Shown here piece after piece: positions 7,568 through 16,306 of a stretch of 61,428 nucleotides of DNA (the stretch's first letter is position 1; every line of letters starts with the position of its first letter). Under the pieces are notes generated by a model. It made no database searches. It was not told the origin of the DNA and saw only the letters and a program-made list of their open reading frames with translations. The translations under genes were made by a program, and so were the position numbers. The stretch comes from Porticoccaceae bacterium UBA4026 (lineage in GTDB: Bacteria; Pseudomonadota; Gammaproteobacteria; Pseudomonadales; Porticoccaceae): NCBI GenBank assembly GCA_002382445.1, contig DGAQ01000048.1, positions 19,328-80,755 on the forward strand, given 5' to 3'.

Positions 7568-9187
7568 ATGAAAAAGTATGATGCCATTATTGTTGGCGCT
7601 GGGCACAACGGACTAACCAATGCCGCCTACTTAGCTAAAGCCGGTCTTGATGTGCTAGTTGTTGAGAAGAATGAGTACATTGGTGGTGCTGCGGTGACTC
7701 GTGAAATGCATGACGGTTGGTTCTATTCAAGTTGCTCCTATGTGTGCAGCATGATGCGTCAGACTATTCATCGCGACCTTAACCTGACCAAACACGGCCT
7801 TGTATTGGTTCCTTATTTAGGGACGGTGGTATTTGCTGATAACGGCGATACCATGACCAGTTACCACTCTGAAGAGGCCGAGTACAATCAACTGCGCCGT
7901 CGCTCTCCCCATGATGCGGATGCGATGTTTCGGTTCCAAACTGATCTTGGGCGCTATGCCCAACTCATTCGTAAAACATTACTGCGCACTCCGCCGGACC
8001 CAACATCATTCAGACCGCGAGATATTAGAGAGCTATTGTGGTTGGCTAAAGAATTTTGGTCACTCGGCGAGAAGGAACTCTACGAGTACATCCGTTTTTT
8101 CACCATGAGCGCCGCTGATTTTCTTGACGACTACTTTGAAGATGACCTGCTAAAAGCCGCCATGGCTAGCCCCGGCGTTATTGGTACGGCCTTGGGGGTT
8201 TACTCTCCAGGGTCTGCGTACATTTTACTGCACCATGTTATGGGTGATGTTGACGGCAACGTGGGTGCCTGGGGTTTGGCAAGAGGTGGCATGGGCGCGA
8301 TTTCCAACGCCATAGCGGGCGCTTTGCAAGAGCAGGGTGGCGAGATCCGGACCAACGCTGGCGTTGATAAGATTGTCGTTAAAAACGGTAGGGCTACTGG
8401 GGTGGTGCTAGATAACGGTGATGAGCTGCAGGCTAATATTGTTGTATCTAATATGGATGCCAAGCGGACCTTTACTCAATGCATGGACAAAAATGATTTA
8501 CCACCGGGCATCTATGAAAAAGCGAAAAACTTTAAGATTAGAGGCTCATCGGGCAAGGTCAATATAGCGCTATCTAGCTTACCTAAATTTAATAATGTGG
8601 CGGATAATCGGTATATTAACCGTGGTGGGCAGGGTTTCGTCGGTTCCATGGAAACCATGGAGCGCGCCTATGACTGTTGGAAGCACGGCCGTTGGTCTGA
8701 AGATCCTTTTATAGAGTCAGTCATACCCTCAGCTTGGGATCCTACCGTGGCGCCGCCGGGTCAGCATTGGATGTCTAATTTTGTGCAATATTGTCCGTCA
8801 CAGTTGGCTGATGGACCCTGGACACCCGAAAAGCGAGATGCTTTCGGCCAGACCGTTATCAATAAAATAGAACGCTATAGCCCCGGCTTTAAAGATTTGA
8901 TTGTCCATATGGAAGTGCGTACTCCTCACGATATAGAAGCAGAAGTGGGGCTTACTGAGGGTAATATTTTTCAAGGTGAGTTAACCATTGATCAGTTGCT
9001 GTTCAATCGTCCTTTTCCTGGATATGCCCAGTACCGTATGCCGATTAAAAATATGTATATGTGCGGTTCCTCTACTCATCCGGGGGGAGGGGTTTCCTCT
9101 GCCTGTGGTGCCAATGCAGCGCGGGAAATACTCATCGACTTAAAGCGCCCCAATACTGTGCCAAAGGATGATTTTTACGATGAATAG
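7568..9187 (+). CDS. COG1233 FAD-dependent oxidoreductase, subtype B (locus 1)
   Basis: A 539-residue flavoprotein of the same superfamily as its upstream neighbour but a different subtype: N-terminal fold AIIVGAGHNGLTNAAYLAK, C-terminal motif MCGSSTHPGGGVSSACGA. It lies two bases after subtype A and overlaps the GcvT-like gene by eight bases, so the three are one translational unit. Two unlike paralogues always side by side suggest a heteromeric enzyme or two sequential oxidations. The paralogue at 30299 carries the same RTPPDPTS and LGVYSPG segments. Human PYROXD2, as I recall it, belongs to this group and its variants are linked to methylamine and methyl-lysine levels. Family certain, reaction inferred. 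Confidence 0.88.
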   Translation: MKKYDAIIVGAGHNGLTNAAYLAKAGLDVLVVEKNEYIGGAAVTREMHDGWFYSSCSYVCSMMRQTIHRDLNLTKHGLVLVPYLGTVVFADNGDTMTSYHSEEAEYNQLRRRSPHDADAMFRFQTDLGRYAQLIRKTLLRTPPDPTSFRPRDIRELLWLAKEFWSLGEKELYEYIRFFTMSAADFLDDYFEDDLLKAAMASPGVIGTALGVYSPGSAYILLHHVMGDVDGNVGAWGLARGGMGAISNAIAGALQEQGGEIRTNAGVDKIVVKNGRATGVVLDNGDELQANIVVSNMDAKRTFTQCMDKNDLPPGIYEKAKNFKIRGSSGKVNIALSSLPKFNNVADNRYINRGGQGFVGSMETMERAYDCWKHGRWSEDPFIESVIPSAWDPTVAPPGQHWMSNFVQYCPSQLADGPWTPEKRDAFGQTVINKIERYSPGFKDLIVHMEVRTPHDIEAEVGLTEGNIFQGELTIDQLLFNRPFPGYAQYRMPIKNMYMCGSSTHPGGGVSSACGANAAREILIDLKRPNTVPKDDFYDE

Positions 9188-10397
9188 TAACCCAGAAGTC
9201 AATGACCCCTTTGCCGGTGAGCGATTAAAGGAAAGTCATTTTCATCCTCGCCAGGCGTTATTGAACCTTCGTGATGCTTGGTCGAGTTGGAATGGCTACA
9301 AGTTTGCTGACTACTATTATGACGAGGAGTATGAGTACTTCTGTGTGCGCAATAGTTGTGCGACCTATGACATTTGTCCGATGCAAAAGTATATCGTCAG
9401 CGGACCTGATGCCGAAGCGATGTTAGATCGAATGGTGACTCGAGACCTCACTAAGCTAAAAGAAAATAGAGTGACCTACGTATGCTGGTGTACGGATGAA
9501 GGCCGCCTTATCGATGATGGAACTATTTTTAGACTGGAGGCTGATCGTTTCTTGCTAACATGCGGCAGTCCGTCACTGGCCTGGTTGCGCAAGAGTGCCT
9601 TTGGCTTTGACGAACTGCAGATCACCGATATGTCAGATACTATTGCTGCGCTATCGCTTCAAGGACCCACCAGCTGCGAAGTGCTGAAAAAAATGGGTTT
9701 GGTTGGTATCGAAAATCTAAAACCGTTCTGTATAGCTCACTTCCCATTTGCTGGCAGTGAAGGTACGCCATTAATGGCGTCGCGAACAGGTTTCACGGGT
9801 GATCTAGGCTATGAACTTTGGATCTCTCCCGACTTAGCCTTGGCTTTTTGGGATGCTCTTTACGCCGCAGGGGAAAATTATGGTATTCAACCCTATGGTG
9901 AGGCTGCTACTAACATGGCGCGCTTAGAGGCCGGCTTTATTATGCCTGGAATGGAGTTTAATGAAGCGTTAAAAACCATTCATTTTCAGTACGACCAAAC
10001 TCCGTTTGAGTTGAGTTTAGACTGGCTAGTGGACTTTAAAAAGCCACACTTCAACGGCAGAAAGGCGCTCTTAAAAGCGCGTGACCAAGGGGCTGAATAT
10101 ACCTTGATAAAGCTGGATATAGAGGGCAATAAACCGGCAGAGGAATCATTTTTGTACTCTGATCAGGACTGCAGCAAAGAAATTGGCTATGTCACCTCGG
10201 CGATGTGGTCGCCGGTGGTCAAGGCGAATATAGCACTGGCAATGGTTGAGACCGCAGCCCTGAAAGGGAGTATCTGGGCAGAGATTTACTATTCCAAAGA
10301 ACTTCGTCATCACAGCAAGGTGGCGAAGTGTACAATTCAAGAGAAACCATTTTGGGCGCCAGAGCGCGCCAGAGCGACGCCGCCAGCGGCTTTTTAA
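9180..10397 (+). CDS. GcvT-like aminomethyltransferase (locus 1)
   Basis: About 405 residues with the tetrahydrofolate-binding aminomethyltransferase fold: SGPDAEAMLDRMVTRDL near residue 75, a VIDD-like RLIDDGTIF, TGFTGDLGYELWIS and ARLEAGFIMPGMEF, then the C-terminal beta-barrel. Family members (GcvT, sarcosine and dimethylglycine dehydrogenase folate domains, DmdA) accept a methyl or methylene group onto tetrahydrofolate. No GcvH or GcvP is nearby, so glycine cleavage is unlikely; with two flavoproteins just upstream, capture of one-carbon units from an oxidised N-methyl amine is the natural guess. I chose ATG 9180 over 9168 because AAAGGA is correctly spaced for it; the gene overlaps the upstream stop by eight bases. 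Confidence 0.88.
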   Translation: MNSNPEVNDPFAGERLKESHFHPRQALLNLRDAWSSWNGYKFADYYYDEEYEYFCVRNSCATYDICPMQKYIVSGPDAEAMLDRMVTRDLTKLKENRVTYVCWCTDEGRLIDDGTIFRLEADRFLLTCGSPSLAWLRKSAFGFDELQITDMSDTIAALSLQGPTSCEVLKKMGLVGIENLKPFCIAHFPFAGSEGTPLMASRTGFTGDLGYELWISPDLALAFWDALYAAGENYGIQPYGEAATNMARLEAGFIMPGMEFNEALKTIHFQYDQTPFELSLDWLVDFKKPHFNGRKALLKARDQGAEYTLIKLDIEGNKPAEESFLYSDQDCSKEIGYVTSAMWSPVVKANIALAMVETAALKGSIWAEIYYSKELRHHSKVAKCTIQEKPFWAPERARATPPAAF

Positions 10398-10412
10398 AAT
10401 TCAGGGGTAGTT

Positions 10413-10988
10413 ATGAAACGATCCATTGCTTATGTCGATTCTGTTTATTTGGGTGGGGAAGGGGATGATCTAGGCAAGGATGCTTGCCAATCACTGGACG
10501 CGCAACTGTCCGGTTTTGTTGGGGATCGCCATGCTTCTTTTGAGAGAGAGGCCTGGTCTGGCGGTGATAAGCAGGCCGAAGGCACCAGGAGACGAAATGA
10601 ACGTCAATGGTGTGCTGTGTCGGCTGAAGAATTAGCAGAAATTAGTTTAGCGATGGATCTAAAAGAACCTCTCACTGCCGGAAGCTTAGGTGCAAATCTT
10701 TGTTTTTCCGGTGCTCCGAATCTCTCCCATCTACCCAAAGGTAGTATCCTACGATTTCCCTCAGGTGCCGAGCTAATGGTTGAAGAATATAACCCGCCGT
10801 GCCTCCCGATGGGCGAAAAATTGGCTGCCATACATGAAACCAATAGTGGTAAAAAACTACTGGACGGCGCTTTTTCTTTGGCGGGTAAATGCCGAAGAGG
10901 TGTTGTCGGCGTGATCGAGGTACCCGGTATGATTAATGCTGGCGATGCGGTTGAGGTGATACCCTACAGGTCACCGACATGGTTGTAA
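10413..10988 (+). CDS. MOSC-domain protein
   Basis: A 191-residue single-domain MOSC protein (MOCO sulfurase C-terminal superfamily). Visible hallmarks are the AGSLGANLCFSG segment near residue 90, NPPCLPMGEKL near residue 130, and the conserved cysteine region GKCRRGVVGVIE near residue 157. MOSC proteins handle molybdenum cofactor, thiosugars or sulfur transfer; YiiM-type members reduce N-hydroxylated substrates. It begins 15 bases after the GcvT-like gene, apparently the last gene of this operon. No partner can be named; a molybdenum hydroxylase is encoded at 21.3-24 kb but is separated by other transcription units. Confidence 0.85.
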   Translation: MKRSIAYVDSVYLGGEGDDLGKDACQSLDAQLSGFVGDRHASFEREAWSGGDKQAEGTRRRNERQWCAVSAEELAEISLAMDLKEPLTAGSLGANLCFSGAPNLSHLPKGSILRFPSGAELMVEEYNPPCLPMGEKLAAIHETNSGKKLLDGAFSLAGKCRRGVVGVIEVPGMINAGDAVEVIPYRSPTWL

Positions 10989-11288
10989 GGGTAGGTAATC
11001 AGGTCTCGTACCCTAAATTTACAAAGTAGGCGCTCTGCCTATAAAACTAAAAAGTATTCAAAATCATCTGCAGGCCTCGACGTAGGTACCTTGCTCGATG
11101 AGGGCTGGGCGGCGGCTTGACTGCTGCATTCAAGCGCCAAAATTCGATACCACTTTTGTGTATTTTAAGCTTAGCTCTGCAAAATTTTGCTACTCTTATA
11201 GAGTATAAATTCAGCCTGTATTCAACGTTTATAATTCAGTTATACTAAGACAGATAGAAGTAAGAGTCTCAGTGAGGAGTGAAGAAAT
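10989..11288. promoter_or_regulatory. intergenic region with 15-bp inverted repeat (11191-11205)
   Basis: Three hundred bases between the MOSC gene and the regulator gene. TACTCT-TAT-AGAGTA at 11191-11205 is a perfect six-base inverted repeat in an AT-rich stretch about 85 bases before the regulator start, so it could be an operator or autoregulatory site. GAGGAG at about 11274 is the ribosome site for 11289. I see no gene in the rest. Confidence 0.4.
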
Positions 11289-12059
11289 ATGCGTGCCGCA
11301 GATTTTGTTGATAGCTACTTTGATGCGTGGAATCACTGTGATGCTGAAGGTGTTGCGGAACACCTCGCTAAAAATGGCACCTTTTGTGATATGCCGCTGC
11401 ATCAGCAATTCTCTCGCAACGAACTCGTGGCGAATCTGGCTGCTTTTTTCGCCTCTGAGAAGCATCGCTATGAGCTTACCGGAGAGGTTCTCTCCAGTGA
11501 CAGTTCAATTGCCTTTCAGTATAAAATGTCCTCAGCTAACCCTAAGTCCCAAGATTGGTGGGGCGCAGAATTTATAACCTTTAACGGTGGCGGAGCCTTG
11601 CGGATTACCGACTATTATGATCCGACTCACTCACTGAGTTCACTAGCGACGGTTATCGGCGGTATAGCAACACCTAAATATGCTAAATCAGGCCTTGATG
11701 AGCAGAAGATAGAAAGCTACAAACATCAGTTAGTTGAGTTAATGGACAAGCACAAGATCTATCTTGACCCTGATATAACCTTACCCAAGTTGGCTGCGAT
11801 GGTCGATTGTTCGGTTAATCATTTGTCTCAGGCTGTGAATTCTGGCTTCAATATGAGTTTCTTTGATTTTTTAAATAGCTACAGAATTCAAGAGGCAAAG
11901 TCGATTTTTCTGCGTCGCGACGGAATGGCGCAATCGATATTGGATGTGTCTTTTGCGGTCGGATTTAATTCAAACTCGGCATTCTATACGGCTTTTAGAA
12001 AGTCCACAGACCAGACTCCGGCGCAATTTCGTCGAGCCGCAGACCTGCAGGCTAAATAG
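11289..12059 (+). CDS. NTF2/SnoaL-like domain fused to AraC-type DNA-binding domain
   Basis: A 256-residue regulator with an unusual layout. Residues ~1-125 look like a SnoaL/NTF2-like alpha+beta cone domain (start DFVDSYFDAWNHCDAEGVAEH; later TFNGGGALRITDYYDP), a fold that usually binds small molecules. Residues ~150-256 are a two-helix-turn-helix AraC domain: LAAMVDCSVNHLSQAVN is the first HTH, DVSFAVGFNSNSAFYTAFRKSTDQTPAQFR the second region with the AraC signature. AraC sensors are usually cupins or GATase-like domains, so an NTF2-like sensor is uncommon. It sits between the demethylation-type operon and the spermidine dehydrogenase genes and probably responds to an amine or pathway intermediate. 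Confidence 0.85.
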   Translation: MRAADFVDSYFDAWNHCDAEGVAEHLAKNGTFCDMPLHQQFSRNELVANLAAFFASEKHRYELTGEVLSSDSSIAFQYKMSSANPKSQDWWGAEFITFNGGGALRITDYYDPTHSLSSLATVIGGIATPKYAKSGLDEQKIESYKHQLVELMDKHKIYLDPDITLPKLAAMVDCSVNHLSQAVNSGFNMSFFDFLNSYRIQEAKSIFLRRDGMAQSILDVSFAVGFNSNSAFYTAFRKSTDQTPAQFRRAADLQAK

Positions 12060-12095
12060 TCACTCGCACCGGCTCGGTACTACTATTGGGTAGGG

Positions 12096-12124
12096 CCTAC
12101 CTCTGCCGATAGGGTAGGTTGTTT
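12096..12124 (+). terminator. possible weak intrinsic terminator after the AraC-fusion gene
   Basis: CCTACC at 12096-12101 pairs with GGTAGG at 12113-12118 around an 11-base loop, followed by TTGTTT. The stem is short and the T run is broken, so confidence is low. A second small stem (GTAGG/CCTAC) just upstream competes with it. Confidence 0.35.
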
Positions 12125-12192
12125 ATCGAAGGATTATTTGGGATAAGAGCACTGGTCCTTGGATAAAAAATATCATCATTTGTGGGAAACTT

Positions 12193-12535
12193 ATGATCTT
12201 ACCCCAGTCACACACCCGGTCTTACTATGCTGACAGCGTTAATCAACCTATCGATTATGCGCCGCTTGAAGGTGCGGTAAGGGCTGACGTATGTCTTATT
12301 GGGGCTGGATTTACCGGGATATCCACCGATCTGCACCTTGCTGAACGCGGGTTTAAGGTTCATATTGTTGAGGCAAACAAAGTTGGTTGGGGCGCTTCGG
12401 GGCGCAATGGCGGACAGATGATCGGTGGAATTTCCGGTGACAGAAAAATGGCATCTGCCCTAGGCGTGGAGGGAGAGCGCATACTTTATGGTCGCCCTAG
12501 GCATGATGTACTACAAGTTAGTTGATCGGCTCTAG
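12193..12535 (+). pseudogene. PuuB-like FAD oxidase pseudogene, internal deletion
   Basis: The first ~100 codons match the N-terminus of the PuuB-like oxidases at 39584 and 45220: SYYADSV, ADVCLIGAGFTGIS (FAD fold) and VGWGASGRNGGQMIGG. After about 12488 the match stops, and in the +1 frame, 12494-12535, the sequence reads ALGMMYYKLVDRL-stop, matching the last residues of the intact proteins (ALGMLYYKMRDLL at 46.5 kb). So about 320 codons are missing and the two ends are joined out of frame. The in-frame product would be 110 residues with a nonsense tail. GCCCTAGGC occurs on both sides of the junction region (12456 and 12494), which may be deletion microhomology or chance. It is a third copy of the oxidase, now dead. 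Confidence 0.88.
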
Positions 12536-12570
12536 GGGAGCAATCATGAGATTAAAATGGAGTTATAAAC

Positions 12571-13251
12571 GTGGCTATAGACTCGCAAGTATTGTTCAAT
12601 AATCCGTACCTTAATCAGTGGAGATTATTCTTCATTGGCTCAGCCATCATCAGCCTAAGCACTCTGCTGACCATGGTGCAGTTAGACCTTTCTTCTGCGG
12701 AGGCCATTTCATACATGATCCAGTACACGGTGCGCTGGGCGGTACCCTTTCTATTTTTGGTATTTATGGCGTCCTCACTCCAGGTCATTCGTCCTAGTCT
12801 TTTTAGTCGATGGCTGGCTAGAAATCGCAAGTTTTTGGGGCTTTGCTTCGCCTCAGCTATGGCTTGGCAGGGTTTATTTATTTTGTGGCTTGTCAATAGT
12901 CACAGTCACTACTATGCCGAAGAGGTCTACAACCTTAGCGATACTGTCGAAGGTCTGGGTGGGTATCTTTTTTTGTTGGCCATGGTCGTCACGTCCTTTA
13001 ACTTTGGTCGCAGTCGTTTAACCACCAAGCAGTGGCGTAATCTACATAAGGTCGGCATCTATTATCTTTGGGCGTACGCCTGGGGTGTCTATTGGTATGA
13101 GCTTTATTATTACGGTTCTCTTGAAACTATTGACTATGTATTTTACTGGTTTGGTTTTGCTGCCTGGGGTGTACGCATGTTGGCTTGGAGTAAAAAACAA
13201 CAAAGAAAAGTGGTCAATAAGGCCAAGACTAACTTGAAATCTTCGGTGTGA
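12571..13251 (+). CDS. ferric-reductase-like transmembrane protein
   Basis: A 226-residue membrane protein with six likely helices. The layout RKFLGLCFASAMAWQGLFI followed by a loop and LHKVGIYYLWAYAWGVYW resembles the ferric-reductase-like/MsrQ-type transmembrane domain that holds b-type haem between helices, although the usual His pairs are only partly evident (His161 in LHK; NSHSHYY near residue 112). Start is GTG 12571 with GGAG well spaced upstream. It lies 13 bases before the spermidine dehydrogenase gene. Because that enzyme has an export-like N-terminus and must pass electrons on, this protein could be its membrane electron acceptor; this is inference from adjacency. Confidence 0.68.
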   Translation: MAIDSQVLFNNPYLNQWRLFFIGSAIISLSTLLTMVQLDLSSAEAISYMIQYTVRWAVPFLFLVFMASSLQVIRPSLFSRWLARNRKFLGLCFASAMAWQGLFILWLVNSHSHYYAEEVYNLSDTVEGLGGYLFLLAMVVTSFNFGRSRLTTKQWRNLHKVGIYYLWAYAWGVYWYELYYYGSLETIDYVFYWFGFAAWGVRMLAWSKKQQRKVVNKAKTNLKSSV

Positions 13252-13264
13252 TAGGGGTTAAGTT

Positions 13265-15193
13265 ATGAAAAATCCTGATTATTATTTGGGCATGGATCGC
13301 CCGATCACTCGACGAGATATGTTTAATGGATTGGCGGGATTAACATTAACTGGCTTAATACCGCAGCTAAGTTGGGCCGAGCGCTCTAGTTTACCAAAGC
13401 CTGAAGACTTGATTGATGCGACCTATTATCCCCCAGGGCTGAGCGGCTTGCGCGGCAATCATGAGGGTTCCTTCGAGGTGAGTCATGGACTGGCGCGCAA
13501 AGGTCAGACCGACTGGGGGCCAGTGCAGTCAGGGGCAAACTTTGTCTATGATTTAGTGGTAGTGGGCGGAGGTATTAGTGGACTCTCAGCGGCCTATTTT
13601 TACTGTAAAAAACATCCTGATGCGCGGGTTCTTATTCTCGATAATCATGATGATTTTGGCGGCCACGCTAAACGCAATGAATTTGAGGTCAATGGTCGGA
13701 CATTGATCGGTTATGGGGGCGCCCAGACTATGCAAGAGCCCTCAGGCTATAGTCTCATTGTCAAAGATCTACTGGGTGATCTTGGTGTTGAACCTAAGGT
13801 GTTTGACACAGCCTATGACCAAGATTTTTTTAAACGACATAAACTGGGTGCAGGCATCCACTTTGATGCCGAGGTATGGGGTGATAAGCGAATGGTACCC
13901 TACGATTTAGGTCCATTTCATGACTACTTGATGGTCATGCCATCACCACTATCCGCCAAAGAGGCGGTAGATGAAATGCCTATTTCCGCCGAAGCTAAGA
14001 CACAATTTGTCGGTTTGCTGACCGAGACAGATGATCGACTTTCTGAAATAGCGAAGGCTGATAGGTGGGACTATCTTTACAATATTAGTTATCGCGATTT
14101 CCTCGTTAAACATCTAAGTATCAGTGAAGCCGAGGTGCTAGGCGTCTTGCAGGATCTGTCTATTGACTCAGGGGTCGGTATTGATTCGATTAACGCACTC
14201 AGCGCGATGTCTTATTCAGGTTTGCCGGGGTGGGGTGCAACAGGGTTACCTGAGTTAGAGTCAGATGAGACATATATTCACCACTTCCCTGATGGTAACG
14301 CGTCTATTGCTCGGCAGTTGGTGCGCAAGATGATTCCGGCAGTGGCCCCTGGTGACAGTATAGAGAGCCTTATCACCGCGCGCTTTGATTACTTGCAGCT
14401 TGACCAGGCAGACAACAGGGTGCAACTGCGCTTAAATAGCACGGTGACTCATGTACAAAACAGTAGCGATGCAAAAAACACTAAACAGGTAACAGTGTCC
14501 TATGTGCAAAATGGACAGGCTTATCAGGTTAAAGCCAGAGGATCTATTCTCGCATGCAACAATAGTATGATCCCTTTTCTGTGTCCTGAACTACCAGAGG
14601 CGCAGCGAGAGGCCTTGGCTTTTCAGGTAAAAATTCCTATTCTCTACACGACAGTAGCACTGCGTAACTGGAAGGCGTGGAAGAAACTAGGTATTGGCGC
14701 CACGGTATGCCCCGGTAGCTATCACATAAATGCCATGCTCGACTTTCCGGTGAGTCTTGGTGATTATCGCTTTTCAGAAACTGAAGATCAGCCGGTAATA
14801 GTTCATATGGAACGATTCCCTCATCGTTATGGTGAAGACTTAACTGCGCAGCAGCAATATCGGCTGGGTCGTTATGAATTACTGACTACTCCGTTCGACG
14901 TTATCGAGCGCAATGTGCGCGGCCAGTTACAGAGTATGCTGGGTGAGGGAGGATTTGATGCCGCAGAGGATATCGTTGGCATTACGGTTAATCGCTGGTC
15001 TCACGGGTATTCCTATTGGTACAACCCTCTGTTTGATAAAGTTTATGATGATGATGATGATCCCCGCTACCCGCATATAATTGGTCGCAAGCCCTTTGGG
15101 CGTATCAGTATTGCGAATGCTGATTCTGCCGCTAATGCCATGATGGAATCAGCGATCGAACAGGCTCATAGGGCGGTAGCCGAGCTAGGTTAA
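13265..15193 (+). CDS. spdH: spermidine dehydrogenase-like FAD protein
   Basis: A 642-residue flavoprotein matching the SpdH family, which oxidatively cleaves spermidine to an aminoaldehyde and a diamine. N-terminus GMDRPITRRDMFNG fits the family's twin-arginine-like leader (RRDFLNG in relatives; here Met replaces the usual Phe), followed by a hydrophobic stretch, suggesting periplasmic export. The family signature GLRGNHEGSFEVSH is near residue 60. The FAD fold is DLVVVGGGISGLSAAYFYC near residue 97, followed by LILDNHDDFGGHAKRNEF. A five-Asp run occurs near residue 597. It follows the ferric-reductase-like membrane gene by 13 bases. Substrate could be another polyamine; family assignment is strong. 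Confidence 0.85.
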   Translation: MKNPDYYLGMDRPITRRDMFNGLAGLTLTGLIPQLSWAERSSLPKPEDLIDATYYPPGLSGLRGNHEGSFEVSHGLARKGQTDWGPVQSGANFVYDLVVVGGGISGLSAAYFYCKKHPDARVLILDNHDDFGGHAKRNEFEVNGRTLIGYGGAQTMQEPSGYSLIVKDLLGDLGVEPKVFDTAYDQDFFKRHKLGAGIHFDAEVWGDKRMVPYDLGPFHDYLMVMPSPLSAKEAVDEMPISAEAKTQFVGLLTETDDRLSEIAKADRWDYLYNISYRDFLVKHLSISEAEVLGVLQDLSIDSGVGIDSINALSAMSYSGLPGWGATGLPELESDETYIHHFPDGNASIARQLVRKMIPAVAPGDSIESLITARFDYLQLDQADNRVQLRLNSTVTHVQNSSDAKNTKQVTVSYVQNGQAYQVKARGSILACNNSMIPFLCPELPEAQREALAFQVKIPILYTTVALRNWKAWKKLGIGATVCPGSYHINAMLDFPVSLGDYRFSETEDQPVIVHMERFPHRYGEDLTAQQQYRLGRYELLTTPFDVIERNVRGQLQSMLGEGGFDAAEDIVGITVNRWSHGYSYWYNPLFDKVYDDDDDPRYPHIIGRKPFGRISIANADSAANAMMESAIEQAHRAVAELG

Positions 15194-15224
15194 CGAGTGT
15201 AAACTATAAAAAAGGAAGTCTAGC

Positions 15225-15482
15225 ATGCAGGCAAAATCGAGCGCATTAATGCATACTGTTTTGATGAGATGGATTGGGAAAACTCTGATTTTACTCGGGC
15301 TGATCGCAAGTATTGGCTCCTTATGGAGTGAAACCGCCTGGGCTCTATATGCGCCTATTTATCAGTATCATGAAATTATGAGGCTTGTCGAAGGGCTAGT
15401 TCCATATTATCCCTTTGTGCCATATTTGCCGATGTTTCTTATCGCTGCGGGAGCCTATTTAATCGCCAAATCAAGTGCTTAG
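15225..15482 (+). CDS. small two-helix membrane protein of unknown function
   Basis: 85 residues with two hydrophobic segments (about 17-40 and 62-82) joined by a Tyr/Pro-rich loop containing YQYHEIMRLVEGLVPYYP. An AAGGAAG ribosome site lies eight bases before the ATG, and the gene starts 32 bases after spermidine dehydrogenase in the same direction. It may be an accessory membrane subunit to that enzyme, but I recognise no family. Confidence 0.65.
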   Translation: MQAKSSALMHTVLMRWIGKTLILLGLIASIGSLWSETAWALYAPIYQYHEIMRLVEGLVPYYPFVPYLPMFLIAAGAYLIAKSSA

Positions 15483-15556
15483 ATTTTACAAGAATTGCGC
15501 GATTCAAAGGGTGACAAAATTTAATTACTAACTAAAGAATAGAAAAGGGTTTAGTC

Positions 15557-16126
15557 ATGGATATTGGTATACCCATACGAGATTTAGGTGAGATCGATAT
15601 TTCGCCGCTAAAAGAAGCCATATTAGCGGTAGATGATGATGCTTGGTTGCAAAATAGCCATCGCCAGACTACTTATGATGTTCATGATCAGACTCAATCC
15701 TTAGTAATGTTATTTATCGATACTGAGCAATGGCCTAAGCTAGAGGTGACTAAAGATACAGCCTGGGCACTGTTGTCAAAGACGGCGACACCGATTATTG
15801 ATTCTATATTGAGTCAGTTTTATCCTCCTGGTGGCACTGTCGTACGCGCCATGGCTGCCAAGCTGGTTTCTGGTGGAGTCATAACACCACATTTTGATAA
15901 GCACCCCTCTTTCCATGCGGGACATCGCATCCATATACCCATCACTACTAATTCACGAGTACGATTTATGATCGACGGCAGACCGTACAAGTTTGAAGTC
16001 GGTAAGGCCTATGAAATTAATAATCAAAAGCAACATAGCGTTATGAATAAAGGAGCAGATGATCGCATCAATTTTATTTTTGACTATATTCCCCCAGGCG
16101 CTATAGCCTCTTTAAGAACCCAATAG
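15557..16126 (+). CDS. aspartyl/asparaginyl beta-hydroxylase-like dioxygenase
   Basis: 189 residues of the Asp/Asn/Pro hydroxylase family (PF05118-like), which use Fe(II) and 2-oxoglutarate. Visible motifs are ITPHFDKHP near residue 113 with the first iron-binding His, HRIHIPITTNSRVRF near residue 126, and EINNQKQHSVMNKG near residue 155 with the distal His; DRINFIFDY closes the core. Length is typical of the single-domain bacterial members. AAAAGGG precedes the ATG. The substrate is unknown: bacterial members modify peptides or small molecules. It follows the spermidine genes after 74 bases but has no evident link to them. Confidence 0.85.
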   Translation: MDIGIPIRDLGEIDISPLKEAILAVDDDAWLQNSHRQTTYDVHDQTQSLVMLFIDTEQWPKLEVTKDTAWALLSKTATPIIDSILSQFYPPGGTVVRAMAAKLVSGGVITPHFDKHPSFHAGHRIHIPITTNSRVRFMIDGRPYKFEVGKAYEINNQKQHSVMNKGADDRINFIFDYIPPGAIASLRTQ

Positions 16127-16306
16127 ATATAGGGTTATGACGTTGGGTAATATATTTAGGTAGAGGTGTATATTGCCCGAATCTCAGTGTTGAGAATAAC
16201 AATTGATCACATAAGGGCCAAGAGATTGAGGTACTGAATAGTCTTACTTAAATTATTAAAATGGAATAAATGCAGTCTATGATTAGACAATAGTTTATTG
16301 ATAACA

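Noticed and set aside
9180..10397. Glycine cleavage system T protein
   Set aside because: No gcvH or gcvP in the window, and the two paralogues are both fused by overlap to flavoprotein genes.
15045..15062. Run of GAT codons in the spermidine dehydrogenase gene as a possible slippage tract
   Set aside because: Only five GAT units, in frame, coding an Asp run in a surface-like region; too short to suggest phase variation.
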